Origin: Isoetes taiwanensis | Lineage: Eukaryota > Streptophyta > Lycopodiopsida > Isoetales > Isoetaceae | NCBI GenBank assembly: GCA_021234155.1 | Contig: JAJEKV010000030.1 | Span: forward strand, 16,236,003-16,300,002 | Reading direction: 5' to 3' | Length of the DNA stretch: 64,000 nucleotides | Shown: piece by piece, positions 21,818 to 33,689 of the stretch | Layout: each line of letters begins with the position of its first letter | How positions within the stretch are numbered: position 1 is the stretch's first letter | The notes under the pieces: model-generated | Told to the model about the DNA's origin: nothing | The model's database searches: none | The model's input: the letters and a program-made list of their open reading frames with translations, nothing else | Position numbers and translations under genes: made by a program

Positions 21818-23490
21818 TTGGGAGACCCCCTCCCCACGCCCGGTCGAGGCTGCAACCTTCCCGCAAACGGGCTAAAGCGTGCACGCCCGGATCTCATCGT
21901 GGATCAGGACACGCGAGCTCAAGCCACCAGCCATTACCGTGCCTTCCTCAAGGAAACAAAGGCAAGGTACCTGGCAAGGCACCAAGGAGAAATGTTCGAC
22001 CCTCTTGGGCCACCCCAGAACTTTACGGCGAGGGGTACTCTGCGGTCAGCCACGACCTACTGGGGAACATCACGGCGGTGCAATGGGAGCAGTACCTGCA
22101 ACAGCTTTATGATCCCCCGGGAACACGGACAGATGTGCCCCCGCAACATGGCCCACCGCTGGTGATCACAGAAGAAGATGTCGAAGAGGGGCTGCAGCGC
22201 CTGGCTAATGGGAAGGCAGCAGACTTGGACGGCCTGCAAGCGGAGTTGCTCAAGTGGGCAGGACAGCCCATGGTGCCCGTCCTTGCTGCACTGTTCAACA
22301 GGGCGCTGCAAGAGGGTTTTCCCCGGTCATGGACCACAAGCAGGGTTGTTCCGATCTACAAGGCAGGGGACCCACACTGTCCAGCCAATTACCGAACCAT
22401 CATGGTCAGCTCAGTGTTTGCCAAGCTGTGCGCGGGCATTCTCGAACAGCAGGTAACCAGATGGGCAGAGGCAGCGGAAGTCAGGGCACTTACCCAGGCA
22501 GGCTTCCGACCCCGACATTCGACCATTGATCACATCTTCACACTCAGGGCCCTGGTCGAGGACAGCAGGAACCGTCGGGAGGACCTGTACTGCTGTTTTG
22601 TGGACTTTGCAAAAGCTTTCGACACAGTACCCCGGGAAAAGTTGTGGGCGAGATTGCACCATCTGGGGCTCCCTATGGATCTGCAGAACGCAGTGTACAG
22701 ACTGTACGAGAGCTGCACAGGCCGCATGCAACCGGAAGGACAGTCATTTGCCAGTAGCATTGGAGTTAGGCAAGGTTGTCCTCTCTCACCCACACTCTTT
22801 GGACTTTACATTGACCAGTTGGAAGCCTGGCTTGCTGTCAATGGGGGGGACGGTATACAACTCTTGCATCAGGTCATCCGGCAGCTCATCTATGCGGATG
22901 ATGTGGACCTCTTGGCCCATACACCAGAGGGCATGCAGGCACACCTAGATGCCCTGGACACATTCTGCCAAGCGACGGACATGCGTGTCAACCTGGCCAA
23001 GACTAAGATGGTCCTCATATCCTCCTCACGTCATCCAGCACCTCCGGCGCTCACTTATCAAGGCACCCAGCTACAAGTACCTGGGGGTGGAATTTCCGTC
23101 CTCAATGTATTGGGATGCATCCATTCGCCGGGTGACTTGAGTTGGAAGGCTTTACGCATAATGCAAAACAATAGTCCACAGGGGCCGAAATTTGTATGGC
23201 TGGGGCCACCAGTCACATTTGTTCTTGGAACTGGTGGAGCAAAAGTTCTTACGTATGGGGTCGATGTGTGGGGCCCGGTGGTGTCTTTGGCGACTTGGAG
23301 CGACTTAGAGCAGGTCGAGAAAGGCATTTTTTTTAGCGGGCACTTGGGGTCAAGCCCTCAGTTCCATATCAGATCTTGTTCTTTGGAGGCGGGATTCATG
23401 CCCTGCGGCATCGCGCCCCTCGATAGACACATTGTTTATTTCCGGAAAGGTGGCGGCATGGGTGACACTTGGCTTCTGCTGTGGCGATGA
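21818..23490 (+). pseudogene. LINE ORF2: reverse transcriptase (470-codon open core)
   Basis: The frame from 22078 is open to 23490. It has the RT blocks in order: NGKAADLDGLQAELLKW, PIYKAGD..CPANYRTI, QAGFRPRHSTIDHIFTLR, FVDFAKAFDTVPREKLW (catalytic Asp), SIGVRQGCPLSPTLFGLYID, QLIYADDVDLLAH (catalytic YADD, about 22885-22920), and VNLAKTKMVLISS. The enzyme copies element RNA at the nicked target. The 5' side (21818-22080) is joined through a frame change to the endonuclease. After about 23060 the frame follows a shifted reading, so the thumb is partly scrambled. The motif set is of the kind seen in LINEs of seed-free plants and other eukaryotes. Confidence 0.9.
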
Positions 23491-23599
23491 GCTTCATAGC
23501 GACTTCGAGGGGCTTGTTGGAAGGACAAAGAGACCCGATTGGCTAAGCGTATTGGAGCGTGAAGCGCACATAGGTGCTTCGGTGCCGCGAGACACCGTA

Positions 23600-24080
23600 G
23601 GGATAGGCTGAGGGGGTACTTGGACTCTTGTTTCCTGGGGAAGCTCTGGGACCACCATGCTCTGGAACAGGTAAAGGTGGCACACTACAAACAAAGACAT
23701 AAATCCCACACCGGTTCGAGGCCCACAGCTCTACCTGCGTTCTCAGTTGCCCATGAAGAAGCGCAGGATCATCGCGTCCATTCGAACAGCGGCCCACCAT
23801 CTTCGGCTTGAGACGGGTCGGTGGGTTGGGGAGCCCCGCCAGGACAGGCTTTGTCAGTGTTGCCCTCTGGGGGTTGTTGAGGATGAAAGCCATGCCTTCC
23901 AGAGCTGTCCAGCCTATAGTCAGATTCGGGCTCGCTACATTCTCTTGATGCGACACGGTGCCGCCTACCGCGAGACGAAGCTCTCAATGCGCCGTCGATT
24001 CGATCCCTTGGCTCCTACCTCCAGGAGGTTTTGGATCTGCGGACTCACCTCTGCCCCCGGGCGCCTACCTGAGGTGCCAG
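23600..24080 (+). pseudogene. LINE ORF2 C-terminus with Cys/His motif
   Basis: The frame from 23747 reads MKKRRIIASIRTAAHHLRLETGRW, followed by RLCQCCPLGVVEDESHAFQSCPAYSQIRARY. The C..C...E.HA...CP pattern is a zinc-knuckle-like C-terminal motif, also present in the truncated LINE at about 2560-2660. A frameshift near 23500-23740 separates it from the RT. Confidence 0.75.
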
Positions 24081-24109
24081 GAATTCATGTGTTTATGTAT
24101 ATTTGTACA

Positions 24110-24260
24110 GCTGCCAGCAAGCTTGTTGCTGCGACGGTTTTTTCCCTCCTAAGGGGGGGTTTTTTAATCCGGGTAGCAACGGGCTTGCTGCACCCGTGTA
24201 ATTTGGGTCTCATAGGCCGATTGGCCTCCGCGGACGATAAAAGGACCTTCCTTCCTTCCT
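24110..24260 (+). other. LINE 3' end: hairpin, conserved tail box and (CCTT)n
   Basis: TCCCTCCTAAGGGGGGG followed by TTTTTTAA (about 24149-24173) forms a stem-loop plus T-run. After about 30 bases come GGGTCTCATAGGCCGATTGG and CCTCCGCGGACGATAAAA, then (CCTT)n. The same order occurs at 2860-2993 and 860-1050. In LINEs the 3' end is what the RT recognises, so this box is a likely recognition element (inference). Confidence 0.7.
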
Positions 24261-24266
24261 TCCTCT

Positions 24267-25938
24267 TACCCTTCCATATCAGCAACAGTTTTCTAAAGGT
24301 CCCTCCCCCTCTAAGTTTTCCAATTCTCGGGTAGTTTCTTTCTAGTTGGTCGTTGCAGGCCAGTGACTTTCTTGGTATAGGTCTCGTACCTTCAATGTTT
24401 ATTACCAGTGCTCCTTGTTGTGCCTTTGCTTCAGCTTCATCTTGGCTTCTCGTTGGTTGTGTGGTCCCTTGGTGTCATTTACCCCATGTTGGTTATTTTT
24501 TCCTCTAGTGGTTGTTTTCCTCTAGTGTTGTTCTAGTCGTTCTCTTAGTTTGGGATTGTTCATCAAGTTGTTCTCTTGGGTCTGGGATTCCTCGATGTCA
24601 TCTTCTGGCGGTGCCTGATAGTTCCAAATAATTTCCTTAGATTCATTGTTCCAGTCCATAGTTTTATCTGGATGGGTTCTTTAGTTCGTTCCTCTAAATC
24701 ATGACTCTCAGGGTCTCTGATTAAAGTCATCTTGTTCCTATTGATTATGTTGTTGCTACACTTGAAGGTTTACTTGGGTCCTTTATATGCGGCATTAGTC
24801 TTTGATTTTTCGAAGTGTATGACCTCCTACAATAGTTTCCAATTTTTGTATGGTTTAATAATATGCTAGTCATTGAAGATTGTGACACTTCAAGCACATC
24901 TTCACATGCCACTTCAAATTCTTTGGCAATCTTTTTGGCCAAGAAATTATTTTAAGGCTGGTGCGTGATTTACTCATTAAATGGGGATTGTTGTGACACA
25001 TTGAACAATAGGGGTTGTATGGTTTTTTACTGGGGATAGACCCTAAGTGATAATGACAACATTGAGTTGTTCATATTTGATACCCACCTTGTTGAGAAGG
25101 TATATGTTGTGGTCCGTCATATGGCCCAGCAGCTTGTATATGTACATGGCCCATCACGTGATGACGACGAGAAGGTATATGTTGTGGTCCGTCATATATA
25201 TGGCCCAATAGCTTGTATGCATACATGGCTCATCACGTGATGATGTCCAGCAAGTATCAATCTCGATTAAATGTGTCAGACATGTTCAAAATCTCGTTTT
25301 TCAATTATAGGCATTAGTTAACTGACACACTATTCCTGATTTTATTCCTCAACGAGAAAAGTGGTCTTTCGAGGAACCTTTCTCGAATCTCTTTTCCACA
25401 TAGCTCAAGAACCTTCTCAAGAACTTTAGTGTTTGAAGAGTTCATGTTTCCATTTCCCAAATCTTAGTTTAGTGATGCTACATATTTTAACCATCACACT
25501 TTCCAACCGTATGTCTCTAACAAATGCAATATGTGATTCATGCTTCTTGTTGAAGTATGTTTCTAGCATTTTTTTAGTCTATGAGGTACATCCAACACAA
25601 GCCGTGCCAAGGGAGGTATTTGTAATAGATCTAGAAAAACGCAGATCTAGCAGGATACTGTAGTTGGTTTTTCGATGATTAATTGACAATGAAAGTTAAA
25701 AGATAGAATAGAATAGAAATTTTAGCGTCCACGAAAACAAAAATAAAAATGGCTCTGTTAGTATGATTTCACCACAAAGCACTGTTAGTATGATTTCACC
25801 ACAAAGCAAGAGGGAATGAAAAGACTGTGAGCATGCAAAAGTAAAATACTCCGCCAATCCGACAACAGAGAAAGAACGAGGAGTACGATCAGGTGCTCCA
25901 TCCATTGAGAGTCCGCCGCGTGGTAGATATTTTCAGGC
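24267..25938. other. Right part of the duplicated unit; no gene recognised
   Basis: T-rich DNA shared with 35861-37268 of copy B from about 24555 onward. It contains a near-tandem repeat of about 95 bp (GTATATGTTGTGGTCCGTC...CATCACGTGATGA, about 25100-25245; copy B about 36437-36580) in which CATCACGTGATG is a perfect palindrome. It also contains a 26-bp direct duplication (GTTAGTATGATTTCACCACA..., about 25757-25807). No coding motif is seen. Confidence 0.6.
25705..25740 (-). mobile_element. Solo LINE 3' tail remnant, minus strand (copy A)
   Basis: The reverse complement reads GTTTTCGTGGACGCTAAAAT followed by TTCTATTCTATTCTA, the terminal box of the LINE family. It is also present in copy B (37035-37070), so it predates the duplication. 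Confidence 0.6.
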
Positions 25939-25959
25939 CCTTAGATTTATTTTTCGATA

Positions 25960-26097
25960 GATGTCTTGATGTCCATCCCAGAGCTGACTATTTTCAAAGG
26001 CTCTAATGCAAAAAGATTGTGTTCTTTTTCCCCCAAAATCGGGGGCTTTTTAACCCGGACAGTAATATGTTTGATGTGCCTCTTTTTTTGGTCTATC
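25960..26097 (+). mobile_element. LINE 3' end remnant (copy B)
   Basis: Counterpart of 860-1010, with the CCCCCAAAATCGGGGG hairpin followed by TTTTTAA. The CCCATAGGC...GATAAAA box is missing and replaced by (TCTA)n. Confidence 0.6.
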
Positions 26098-26829
26098 TAT
26101 CTATCTTCACTGTGGAGCATCTGTCCCTGGCCGAAATTATAATGCAAGGTACGAGTTTGACCAAGAAAGATTGAATATAGCAGAACAGGGACTCAACTCG
26201 CTTAAAGAGTAGAGGCCAAATACCTTAAGCAATTTCTACCAATTCTAAAGATTACGTTTATAAACTATGGACAATTCTACTTTTCGGAGATAAACTAGTA
26301 AGAATTGGGCTAAAAGGAATGAGCGCCAAATTCCTCCTCCAAAATAGTCGTTGTTTTTGTATTATTTTTATCACGCTTGGGGTATTCTAACAATCAAAAC
26401 AACTACAAGGGCATTTTCATAATTTTTATAAAATACAAGGGCATTTTTATAAATTTCCCTTAAAAGAAAGACTTTGTAGCATGTTTTATGCAATGTTTTT
26501 TAAATTCACACAAAGCTCTTGGTTCATTGCACAAACATTAGCTTTTATACGGAGGTCTTACAACAAAACAAAATAATTATTGACTGGGAAATATTGTGCA
26601 TATTAAGTCTCTCCAAAAAAGACAAAAGCCAAAAAAATTATTAATCAGAAATAAGAAGTACAAAATCTATATGTCTCATCTAACTGTGTAAACATAAAAA
26701 GATGCCACAAGTAACACGAGCCTGGAGCACAATGTACTTACTCCAGAATAGAAGACTAACGATAAGAATCAATTTGAAAATATTGAATCCTAATACATTC
26801 CGTCATTTCTGACTCAAGGGAGAAACACA

Positions 26830-29500
26830 TATAAGCCGTGAGTATCTTTTTCTGGGCCACTGTAGTAACACCACGTGCAGATGAATAAATGCCCTGAAAA
26901 ATGTGATGTCTGCGATGCTCACATATCGACCACAGGATAAATGCTCTCTGTTTAGCTGGTTGCCATGCATTGGGATAGGACGCCGAGAGGATGCATCAGC
27001 AGTCCAATGCACTGTTAAACAAACCTTGTAGCCAGGACCATGCCGGCTGAACCTCTGGACAATAGAAAAGATAGTGCTCAAGAGTCTCAATTTCTAAAAG
27101 GCAAATCGGGCATATTGCAGATATATGAGGATCATAACGATGTCAAAAGGCATTAACCCACAAGCACCTGTGGATAACCTGCCACCAAAGTACAAAACTT
27201 TAGGATGGAGCAACTTATCCCAAAGCCATTGCCACGTACGATGCAAAGCGAGCTTTAGAACCTGCAGGTGCCATCTATCTGACAATAGGAGGGGCTGTGG
27301 TGCTAAGGGAAGACAATATACTGATTTGACAAAGTGCTTGCCTTTGTGAATATTTTCATGACAGTCCCCAGGCACCCTTTCGATAACACCAACCTGCACC
27401 ATAAGAGGCAAATTCTCTCCGACCTTCTCCCATACAGACACATTCTAACGGGAGTACAGGAACTTTACCTGAAATTCAGGCCAAGACATTAGGCGACCAG
27501 CTTCATACCATGCTTGAATAGAGATAATACCTGCAAGAACCCATCATTTCTGTGTAAGGTGTTACATCGTTTCTAGATGAACTGATGCAGCCAGTGGAGT
27601 TGTTGAGAGGTTTGAAGGCAATGGTGCCCACCACCATGGAATCTCGAATATGGTGTGGATGGAAGGGTATGGCCAAAAGAGGTGTTTGACTGCATCCCAT
27701 GCTATCAACAATCCCACAGAAGTAGAGAAGCATTTGGAAAAGGCTGCAGAGGCTGAAATAATGTCCAAGGTAGGACTAGTTTGACTGCCTTCTTATCTAG
27801 AGGGATATAGTGACCAAGAGCCTATCTAAGAAGGCATAAATCACGAGATTCATCTTCATGATTTAGGAGTCTCCAAATGAACTTTGAAATAGGGAGTTTG
27901 CTCTGCAGTAAGAAGTCCATCATAGCAGACCACCTGCCCATTTTAGAAGGATGTATTTCGACCAAACCACCTTAATCACAACACCTTCCTCAGTACCTGC
28001 CCATATAAAGTTTCGGACTATTGCAATGAGCTCACCTACTTTGAACTGTGGGGCTAGTAGTAAGGATACCATATAGACATGGGTACTACTAAGGACTGAC
28101 TTGGCCACTGTAATGCGACCCGCAAGAGACAATTTTGCCGTGGACCACCAGAACAAGTGCTTCTCCAAACCCTTACTAATCTCCTCCCATGCAGCTCCAG
28201 CAGTAATATGGATACCAACTGGAATCCCCAACAACTTGATGGCCTGTCCATGAGCAAGTAATTTCTATGAATAATCACACACATATCGGAGTTTCCTATG
28301 TCCACAAAGATGTACACTTCTGCCACCTCACAAGGACACTGGAAGTCAGTGAAAATGTGTCTAAGAGCAATTTGGTAACTTCTAGATTCTCAGCATTAGT
28401 GACCAAGAAGAGGAACATGTCGTCTGCATATCAATTGCAAACCTCTTGTGTGCCATCCTCCATTGCGAGACCATGGAGAAGTCCCTCTATGGTTGCAATC
28501 GTGAATAACTGTGATAAAACCTTTGCGACAATTGTGAAAAGCAGTAGTGTTAAAGGGCACCCCTGACGATACCACGATCAAGTGAGAAGGCCTCTGACGA
28601 CACACCATGGAATATAACAGGCGCCTGAGTAGAGAAATGCAGCGTCATAATGTCTTATGTGAATTGCCCCCTAAATTCCAGTCTTAACGTACATCAACGC
28701 ATGAATTCCCAGCTAACATTGTCATAATCCTTCGCAAAATCAAGCTTAAGATACACAACTGGAAGGTCTTGCTTACGTGCCCAATAGATTCTCTCGTAAG
28801 CAGCAGCAACATTGTTCAGAATGCATTGCTTTGGAAGAAAATCTGATTGGGTTGTCGAGATGGAATCTGCCAAGATGTCCTTCACTCGCTCTTCAAAAGC
28901 CTTGGCAAAGATGACAATAAGGTGATAAGTCGTCAATCTGAAATAGTATGAGGATCTTTGACCTTGGGGATGAGTGAGATGGCACATGTATTTAGAATTC
29001 TATCCAAAGTAGAGGACCACCGAAAGTCACAAAAAGCACCACACACATCTTGCTCCAGCTATTTCCAATACTTCTGGAAGAACTCAATTGGCGAACCATC
29101 CAAACCTGATGGGGGAGATCCTAGACAAAACTGCATCTCCATTTCTGACAGAAGATGTTTCTCAGCCAAAAAAGTTTGAAAGTGGTTATGCAGATGTTGT
29201 TTGAGTTCTGTTGGCTCTGTTAGCACCAAGTCATCTGGCAAAAGCAATAAGGACATGGTTGATGTCATGCGACGCCTCTTAGTCGCACGGAAAAAGAACT
29301 CTATACAACGGTCTCCATCACGAAACCACTGCAGACCTTCCTTCATCTTTGCCTCTGGATTTGCTCGTCCTCTAATGCTTGGATCTGTGCCAGAATATCT
29401 TGATCGTGAATTGCTGGAAAGAGTCCCTGTCGAGAATGGAGCAGGTCCTGATACAAGATGTCCAGTAAAGCGCGACCTACTGCTAAAGACTCTCAGCCCC
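26830..29500 (-). pseudogene. LINE ORF2 pseudogene: reverse transcriptase and zf-RVT region, copy B
   Basis: Minus-strand frames include QSDFLPKQCILNNVAAAYER and VYLKLDFAKDYDNVSWEF (28987-28694), the RT finger and the first catalytic Asp, which copy A has lost. A YADD is still readable near 28430-28420 but is preceded by an in-frame stop. The thumb (GRITVAKSVLSSTHVYMVSL, 28234-27920) and a long C-terminal stretch (27441-27094, KVLYFGGRLSTGACGLMPFD) follow, then IETLEH-like and RFSRHGPGYKVCLTVHW sequences (27090-26803) of the zinc-binding region. Many stops; inactive. Confidence 0.8.
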
Positions 29501-29519
29501 ACTGCTTGGCAAAGTCTTT

Positions 29520-30270
29520 GACCACCTCAATTGCATCTACTATGCCAGCCATGCCTCGACGTCAGTTGAAGGCAGTTGTCCAAATGTTTTTACAACTTCC
29601 TGAAAGTCGGCATCCTTCAAGAACTTTATATTCAAGTGAAAACATGTCCGTCTAGGACGTCGCTGCTGCAAAGGTCGTCTGAAAGGAATTGTGGACGGTG
29701 GTTTGAAACTGAATTGTCTCTAAGACAGAAGCGAAAGAGACCTAGAAGTGCCACATCTGCATCTACATTCCAATAAGCTCTATCCAACCGAGAGCTTATG
29801 CGGCCCCCGCCAACCTGACCATTGCACCAAGTAAAGGCACCTTTCTCATCAATCCCCGAGAGGTCGCAACCAGGAGTAGACGGAGCCACTGCTGGCGTTC
29901 AAAACCAGACACCACAGTAGAGGTAACTCCCAACTAATCGGACTCCACTTCCACCATATTAAGATCCCCAACAAGAAGCCATGAAATGTAGTGGCTCAAA
30001 CTAAGCATCTTTCCTCGCAAGAAGGCCCATAGTGAAGCTCTCTGATGGGGCCTCTTGTGGCGTAAACATTAATTAGACCAAACTTAATCCCATGTTGTTG
30101 CCACAAATTAAGGCCCAATGACCGACAAGAAAGGAATCCATGCTGTCATCATCCCTGAACTAGCAGAATCAGCTACTGCAATAAAGACATTGAACCATCG
30201 ACCAATCATATCTGCAAGCTTTGATACGTCTCCCTTGTGCCACACGTGCTCTTGAAGACATACAAACTGA
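29520..30270 (-). pseudogene. LINE endonuclease pseudogene, copy B
   Basis: Counterpart of 13077-13930. It shows KGAFTWCNGQVGGGRISSRL (29889-29632) and a GDLNMVEVES-like stretch near 29960. Broken by stops, and shorter than A by a deletion near 30110, where about 20-30 bases around the A sequence at 13705-13735 are missing. Confidence 0.65.
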
Positions 30271-30476
30271 ACATCCAATCTAGATAAGTAGAAAAGAAAT
30301 ACGACTCTGCATGAGGGGGAAAGAGGCTACTCCCTGAACATTCTATGAAACTAACCTTGACCTTGTGATGGGATCAATTCAGATGAGACCGCTGGTGTTT
30401 CAAGGGATTTGAGGTTGTCTCTTAGGCATCTGGCATGGCAATGACTTCATCAACCAAACCAGCCCACTAAAATGGA

Positions 30477-31533
30477 TCAAAGCGACCATGGGATGCAATG
30501 GAGGAGCAGAGTTACATAAAGCAGAAACAGAATGCTGGGATGCATAGCTGATTTTTGTGGTTCACAAAGGGCCGATGGATGTTTTGATGGTGGGTGGATG
30601 CCACGCCGATCAATGTCCATGTAATGTCTGCGAGCCTGTTCAATTTGCTTTTGCGATCTCTGACCCTCAGCCAATTTTAACATTTGGTGACCTAGAGATT
30701 GAGTCAAGGGAGCTGCATCCAGAGATTGAGGTGAGGGAGCCAGAACTGGAAGAGTAGGGGGGCAGTCACAGGGGTGTGAGAGACATCCATTGAGGTGGGA
30801 GCTCATCTAAGAACATGGAGTGCCAGAGGTGTAGATGAAGGCCCTGCTAAACCTTGCGATATTGAGCAAAGAGAGGGGCTTCAAAAAACATGAGGGCTAG
30901 CTCAGGACCATTCAACTAGGATAGCTTAAACAGAAAGAATATGGGCCTGCTCTGGACAATAATTGTTTGAGGCAAATCACGATGAATGGGCCTTGCAGCA
31001 CAAATCTTAGTGATGCTATTGGTTATGGAATGTTGAAAATGGAGTCCAATCTCATTAGCAATGGCAGAAATGAACTTAGAATCCTGTAGCTCTGGAATGA
31101 AATCTTCAATAACAAACCAGAATAGGGCACGTAAGGCATCTGGCTATTTCCAAAGAGAATCAACATCTCCTTCTATGAGTTGAGCAGCCAGTTTAGGAGA
31201 TTAAAATATCAAAAGAAAGCAATGTTGATCTTTGATAAGCAAGAAGCTTGATAGATTGATAAGCAAGAAGCCCTAGATTGTGAAGGTGCTCAGATAGCCA
31301 AGATCCCACGCGCTTCAGATTCAAGAAAGGGCTAGTGAAATGGCAAACCATGGCACATGCAACGGACTGCTCAACATATCGCCGATGATCTTCATAGCTG
31401 ATCTGCACCACTGGGGCCCCAAAGCACTCAAAAGTTGCCCTGCACTCATGAATCTCATAAACGATTTCGTCCGACGATAGCTGGATATCCATGGAATCTT
31501 ACTTGGCTTGCAATTTATGGAGATAGGACACAA
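30477..31533 (-). pseudogene. LINE ORF1-like region, copy B
   Basis: Counterpart of 14084-15180. Frames 30806-30477 (Ser/Pro/Gln-rich) and 31492-31193 (QISYEDHRRYVEQSVACAMV) are partly open. No clear domain. Relative to A it lacks a short piece near 31145, where A has about 60 extra bases (14735-14795). Confidence 0.45.
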
Positions 31534-33689
31534 CTTCTTTCCTATTATTATTTACCATAGTAGCAATGGCCTCTAAGACATGAATTGAGGTGGCGAGAGT
31601 CACAAAGCCCTTGCAAAGCCACTCTGAGAACTGCACACCCGTAACTCGAGCTATTGCGTCAGATGATCAAGATGTAGAGGTCTACATTGATCGAGGGGTG
31701 GAAGAGGACATCACCCCAGGCTACTGCGGAGGGGGAAATTCCTCCTGCCCTGAGGAACCTCCAACATGTGTTGGACGTACCAAACCAACGAGAAGCCAAG
31801 ACTAAGCTGAAGCAAAGGCACAACAAGGCGCACTCGTAATGAACATTGAAGGTACGAGACCTATACCAAGAAAGTCACTGGCCTGCAACGACCAACTAGA
31901 AAGAAACTACCTGAGAATTGGAAAACTTAGAGGGGGAGGGACCTATAGAAAACTGTTGCTGATATGGAAGGGTAAGAGGAACACACGATTGGACAAGTGA
32001 ACAAACTACAACTAAGAAATCCTATGAGAAAGAATGCCAAAACAATCTGATAGATGGAGCAACTCAGAGGGACAGAGTGGTGTAACAAGAACTCGTAAGC
32101 CAATGGAACACAACCAAGACTGCAAGAGCTACTAGGATAAAACACGACAAGGGAACGCTAGTAGGGCAACGAAGAGGTTCATGAAACTTATGGGATAAAG
32201 GTAGCACAGCGGACAACTGGGACTAAAGGAAGCCATGGACGACATGCAATCAAGGGAGCAAAAAAAAGGCCAAGGAAACCATAAAACCAACGAGACAAGG
32301 AAATGATGAGGCACACAATTATGTAGTTGTACAACGTACAAGAACACCCATAACAAAGACCCATGCACTGCGGAATGGGCTCTGCCAAATGCTATATATT
32401 AAATGGACCAAATAACTATAGCTAATACCACTAATGCTTACCACCTCTGCAAAAGTCAAATGTCAGCAACCATCACAATTGGTATCAATAGACCGGCGGT
32501 AGAAAACCTAAGTCACTTTATCCCAAAAACTGGACAACCTTTTAACTATGCAAACAAACTTATAAAATCGGAACTAACTATGAAAAAAATACCGAAGTAA
32601 TGTCATGGAGAAAAAACCCACGTCGGCAAGGCCATGAGACTATGGTACATGAATGCCTAGACACTAAAATTGAAAAGTTGCATGAAAGGAACTAACATGA
32701 ATTACCAACTCATAGCAGTGCACCTAGGGACATACAATACACTAGAAACATCTTACTCTCCTAACAATCTGGGCTAATGCAAGCCCTATTTAGGTCCAGT
32801 GCAATTAGTTCCAAAAAAGACAAATAACTCGTCTTTGATCAATACAAACATGATGGAAAAATGGCCAAAGGCAATGCAACAAAGCAATGAAGTGCATAAA
32901 TTGACTTGGCCTGAAGAAGAATCAATATATAAAGAAGTTAATCGCCCATTGAATTATGTGGTTGCCAAGTCGGAAACGATCCCAATTAATGCTAACAGAT
33001 AATGCCACCACCCAACTGGACTATACCCTGCAATTCTCAATGGTCCTCTAGGGTACTGGGTATGGTTATCACTATGTCAATGAGAATAGAAATTAAAAAA
33101 CAAAGCAACAACTGACACAAATTGAGACCAATGACAAGAATGAGAGCCATGTGGCATACAGAATCAGACAAGCATAAGGATAACCAAATGGAATACAAGC
33201 TACACCAGCTGGAAGAACCAACCTGACAACCAAAGAGCAGACTAAGAACTTCTACCAGGACTACCAAAAAAGGAATAAACGCAATACAAGCATGGGATGG
33301 ACCAACCTACTATTCCAGGTTATATCTCCCTGGTCAGATGAGGTAGGTCAGTGAGGCGTCCCCTCCCTGGGCATGACAGATTCCTGGGTGAGCTAGAGAA
33401 CACGTGCCACATCAATGACCCTTGCATCCGTACACGACTTACTCTCCTAAATGTAAAGGCCAGCTCACCTGCCCGTTCGAGCCCCAAGACGTCCATATAG
33501 GCATTCATCCTGGAATTCATGGAGTGTCAGACCCATGTCTGGCCATATTCAGTGACCGACTAAGCCTAGCACATTGTAGGAGTTCTGTAGCTACGCTAGA
33601 CAAGACTCCACCCCTGTTTCACCATCATACCCGTTATCTGGTGCTGAATCACAACATAGCATCCATACTCAGGTGGGTTCTTGTGCACA

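Larger units (their letters stand above)
18399..24260 (+). mobile_element. Near full-length LINE with ORF1, endonuclease, RT and CCTT-repeat tail
   Basis: A 5.86-kb insertion. Copy B carries the continuous empty site GTGTTCCTCTTACCC (read on its minus strand, about 31965-31985). In A the element separates TTCCTC (18393-18398) from TTCCTC (24261-24266), a target duplication of at least 6 bp. The order is 5' region with tandem monomers, ORF1 with coiled coil and RRM-like domain, ORF2 with APE endonuclease, RT and Cys/His C-terminus, then a 3' end with hairpin, CGGACGATAAAA and (CCTT)n. It is much more GC-rich than its surroundings. Frameshifts in ORF1, the endonuclease and the C-terminus show it is inactive, although the RT core is open for 470 codons. 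Confidence 0.9.
826..25938 (+). repeat. Tandem segmental duplication, copy A
   Basis: Starting at CCTTAGATTT (826) the sequence matches the stretch from 25939, and its last bases (...TTTCAGGC, to 25938) match those ending at 37268. The junction TTTCAGGC/CCTTAG joins the end of one unit to the start of the next with only about one base of microhomology, as expected for a head-to-tail duplication. A is about 25.1 kb and B about 11.3 kb. Removing the A-only insertions (LINE 1205-2993, hAT region 3690-8287, LTR element 10676-13071, LINE 18399-24260) leaves about 10.5 kb, close to B without its own 0.9-kb insertion. The copies are similar by eye but clearly diverged, with many point changes and small deletions. 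Confidence 0.9.
26830..31781 (-). mobile_element. Old plant L1-type LINE, minus strand, copy B
   Basis: Counterpart of 8288-15421, without the nested LTR element. It extends about 110 bp farther at its 3' side (26830-26939) than the A copy, which is cut there by the hAT region. The 5' part of its ORF1 has been separated and inverted (35042-35860, now plus strand). Confidence 0.8.
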
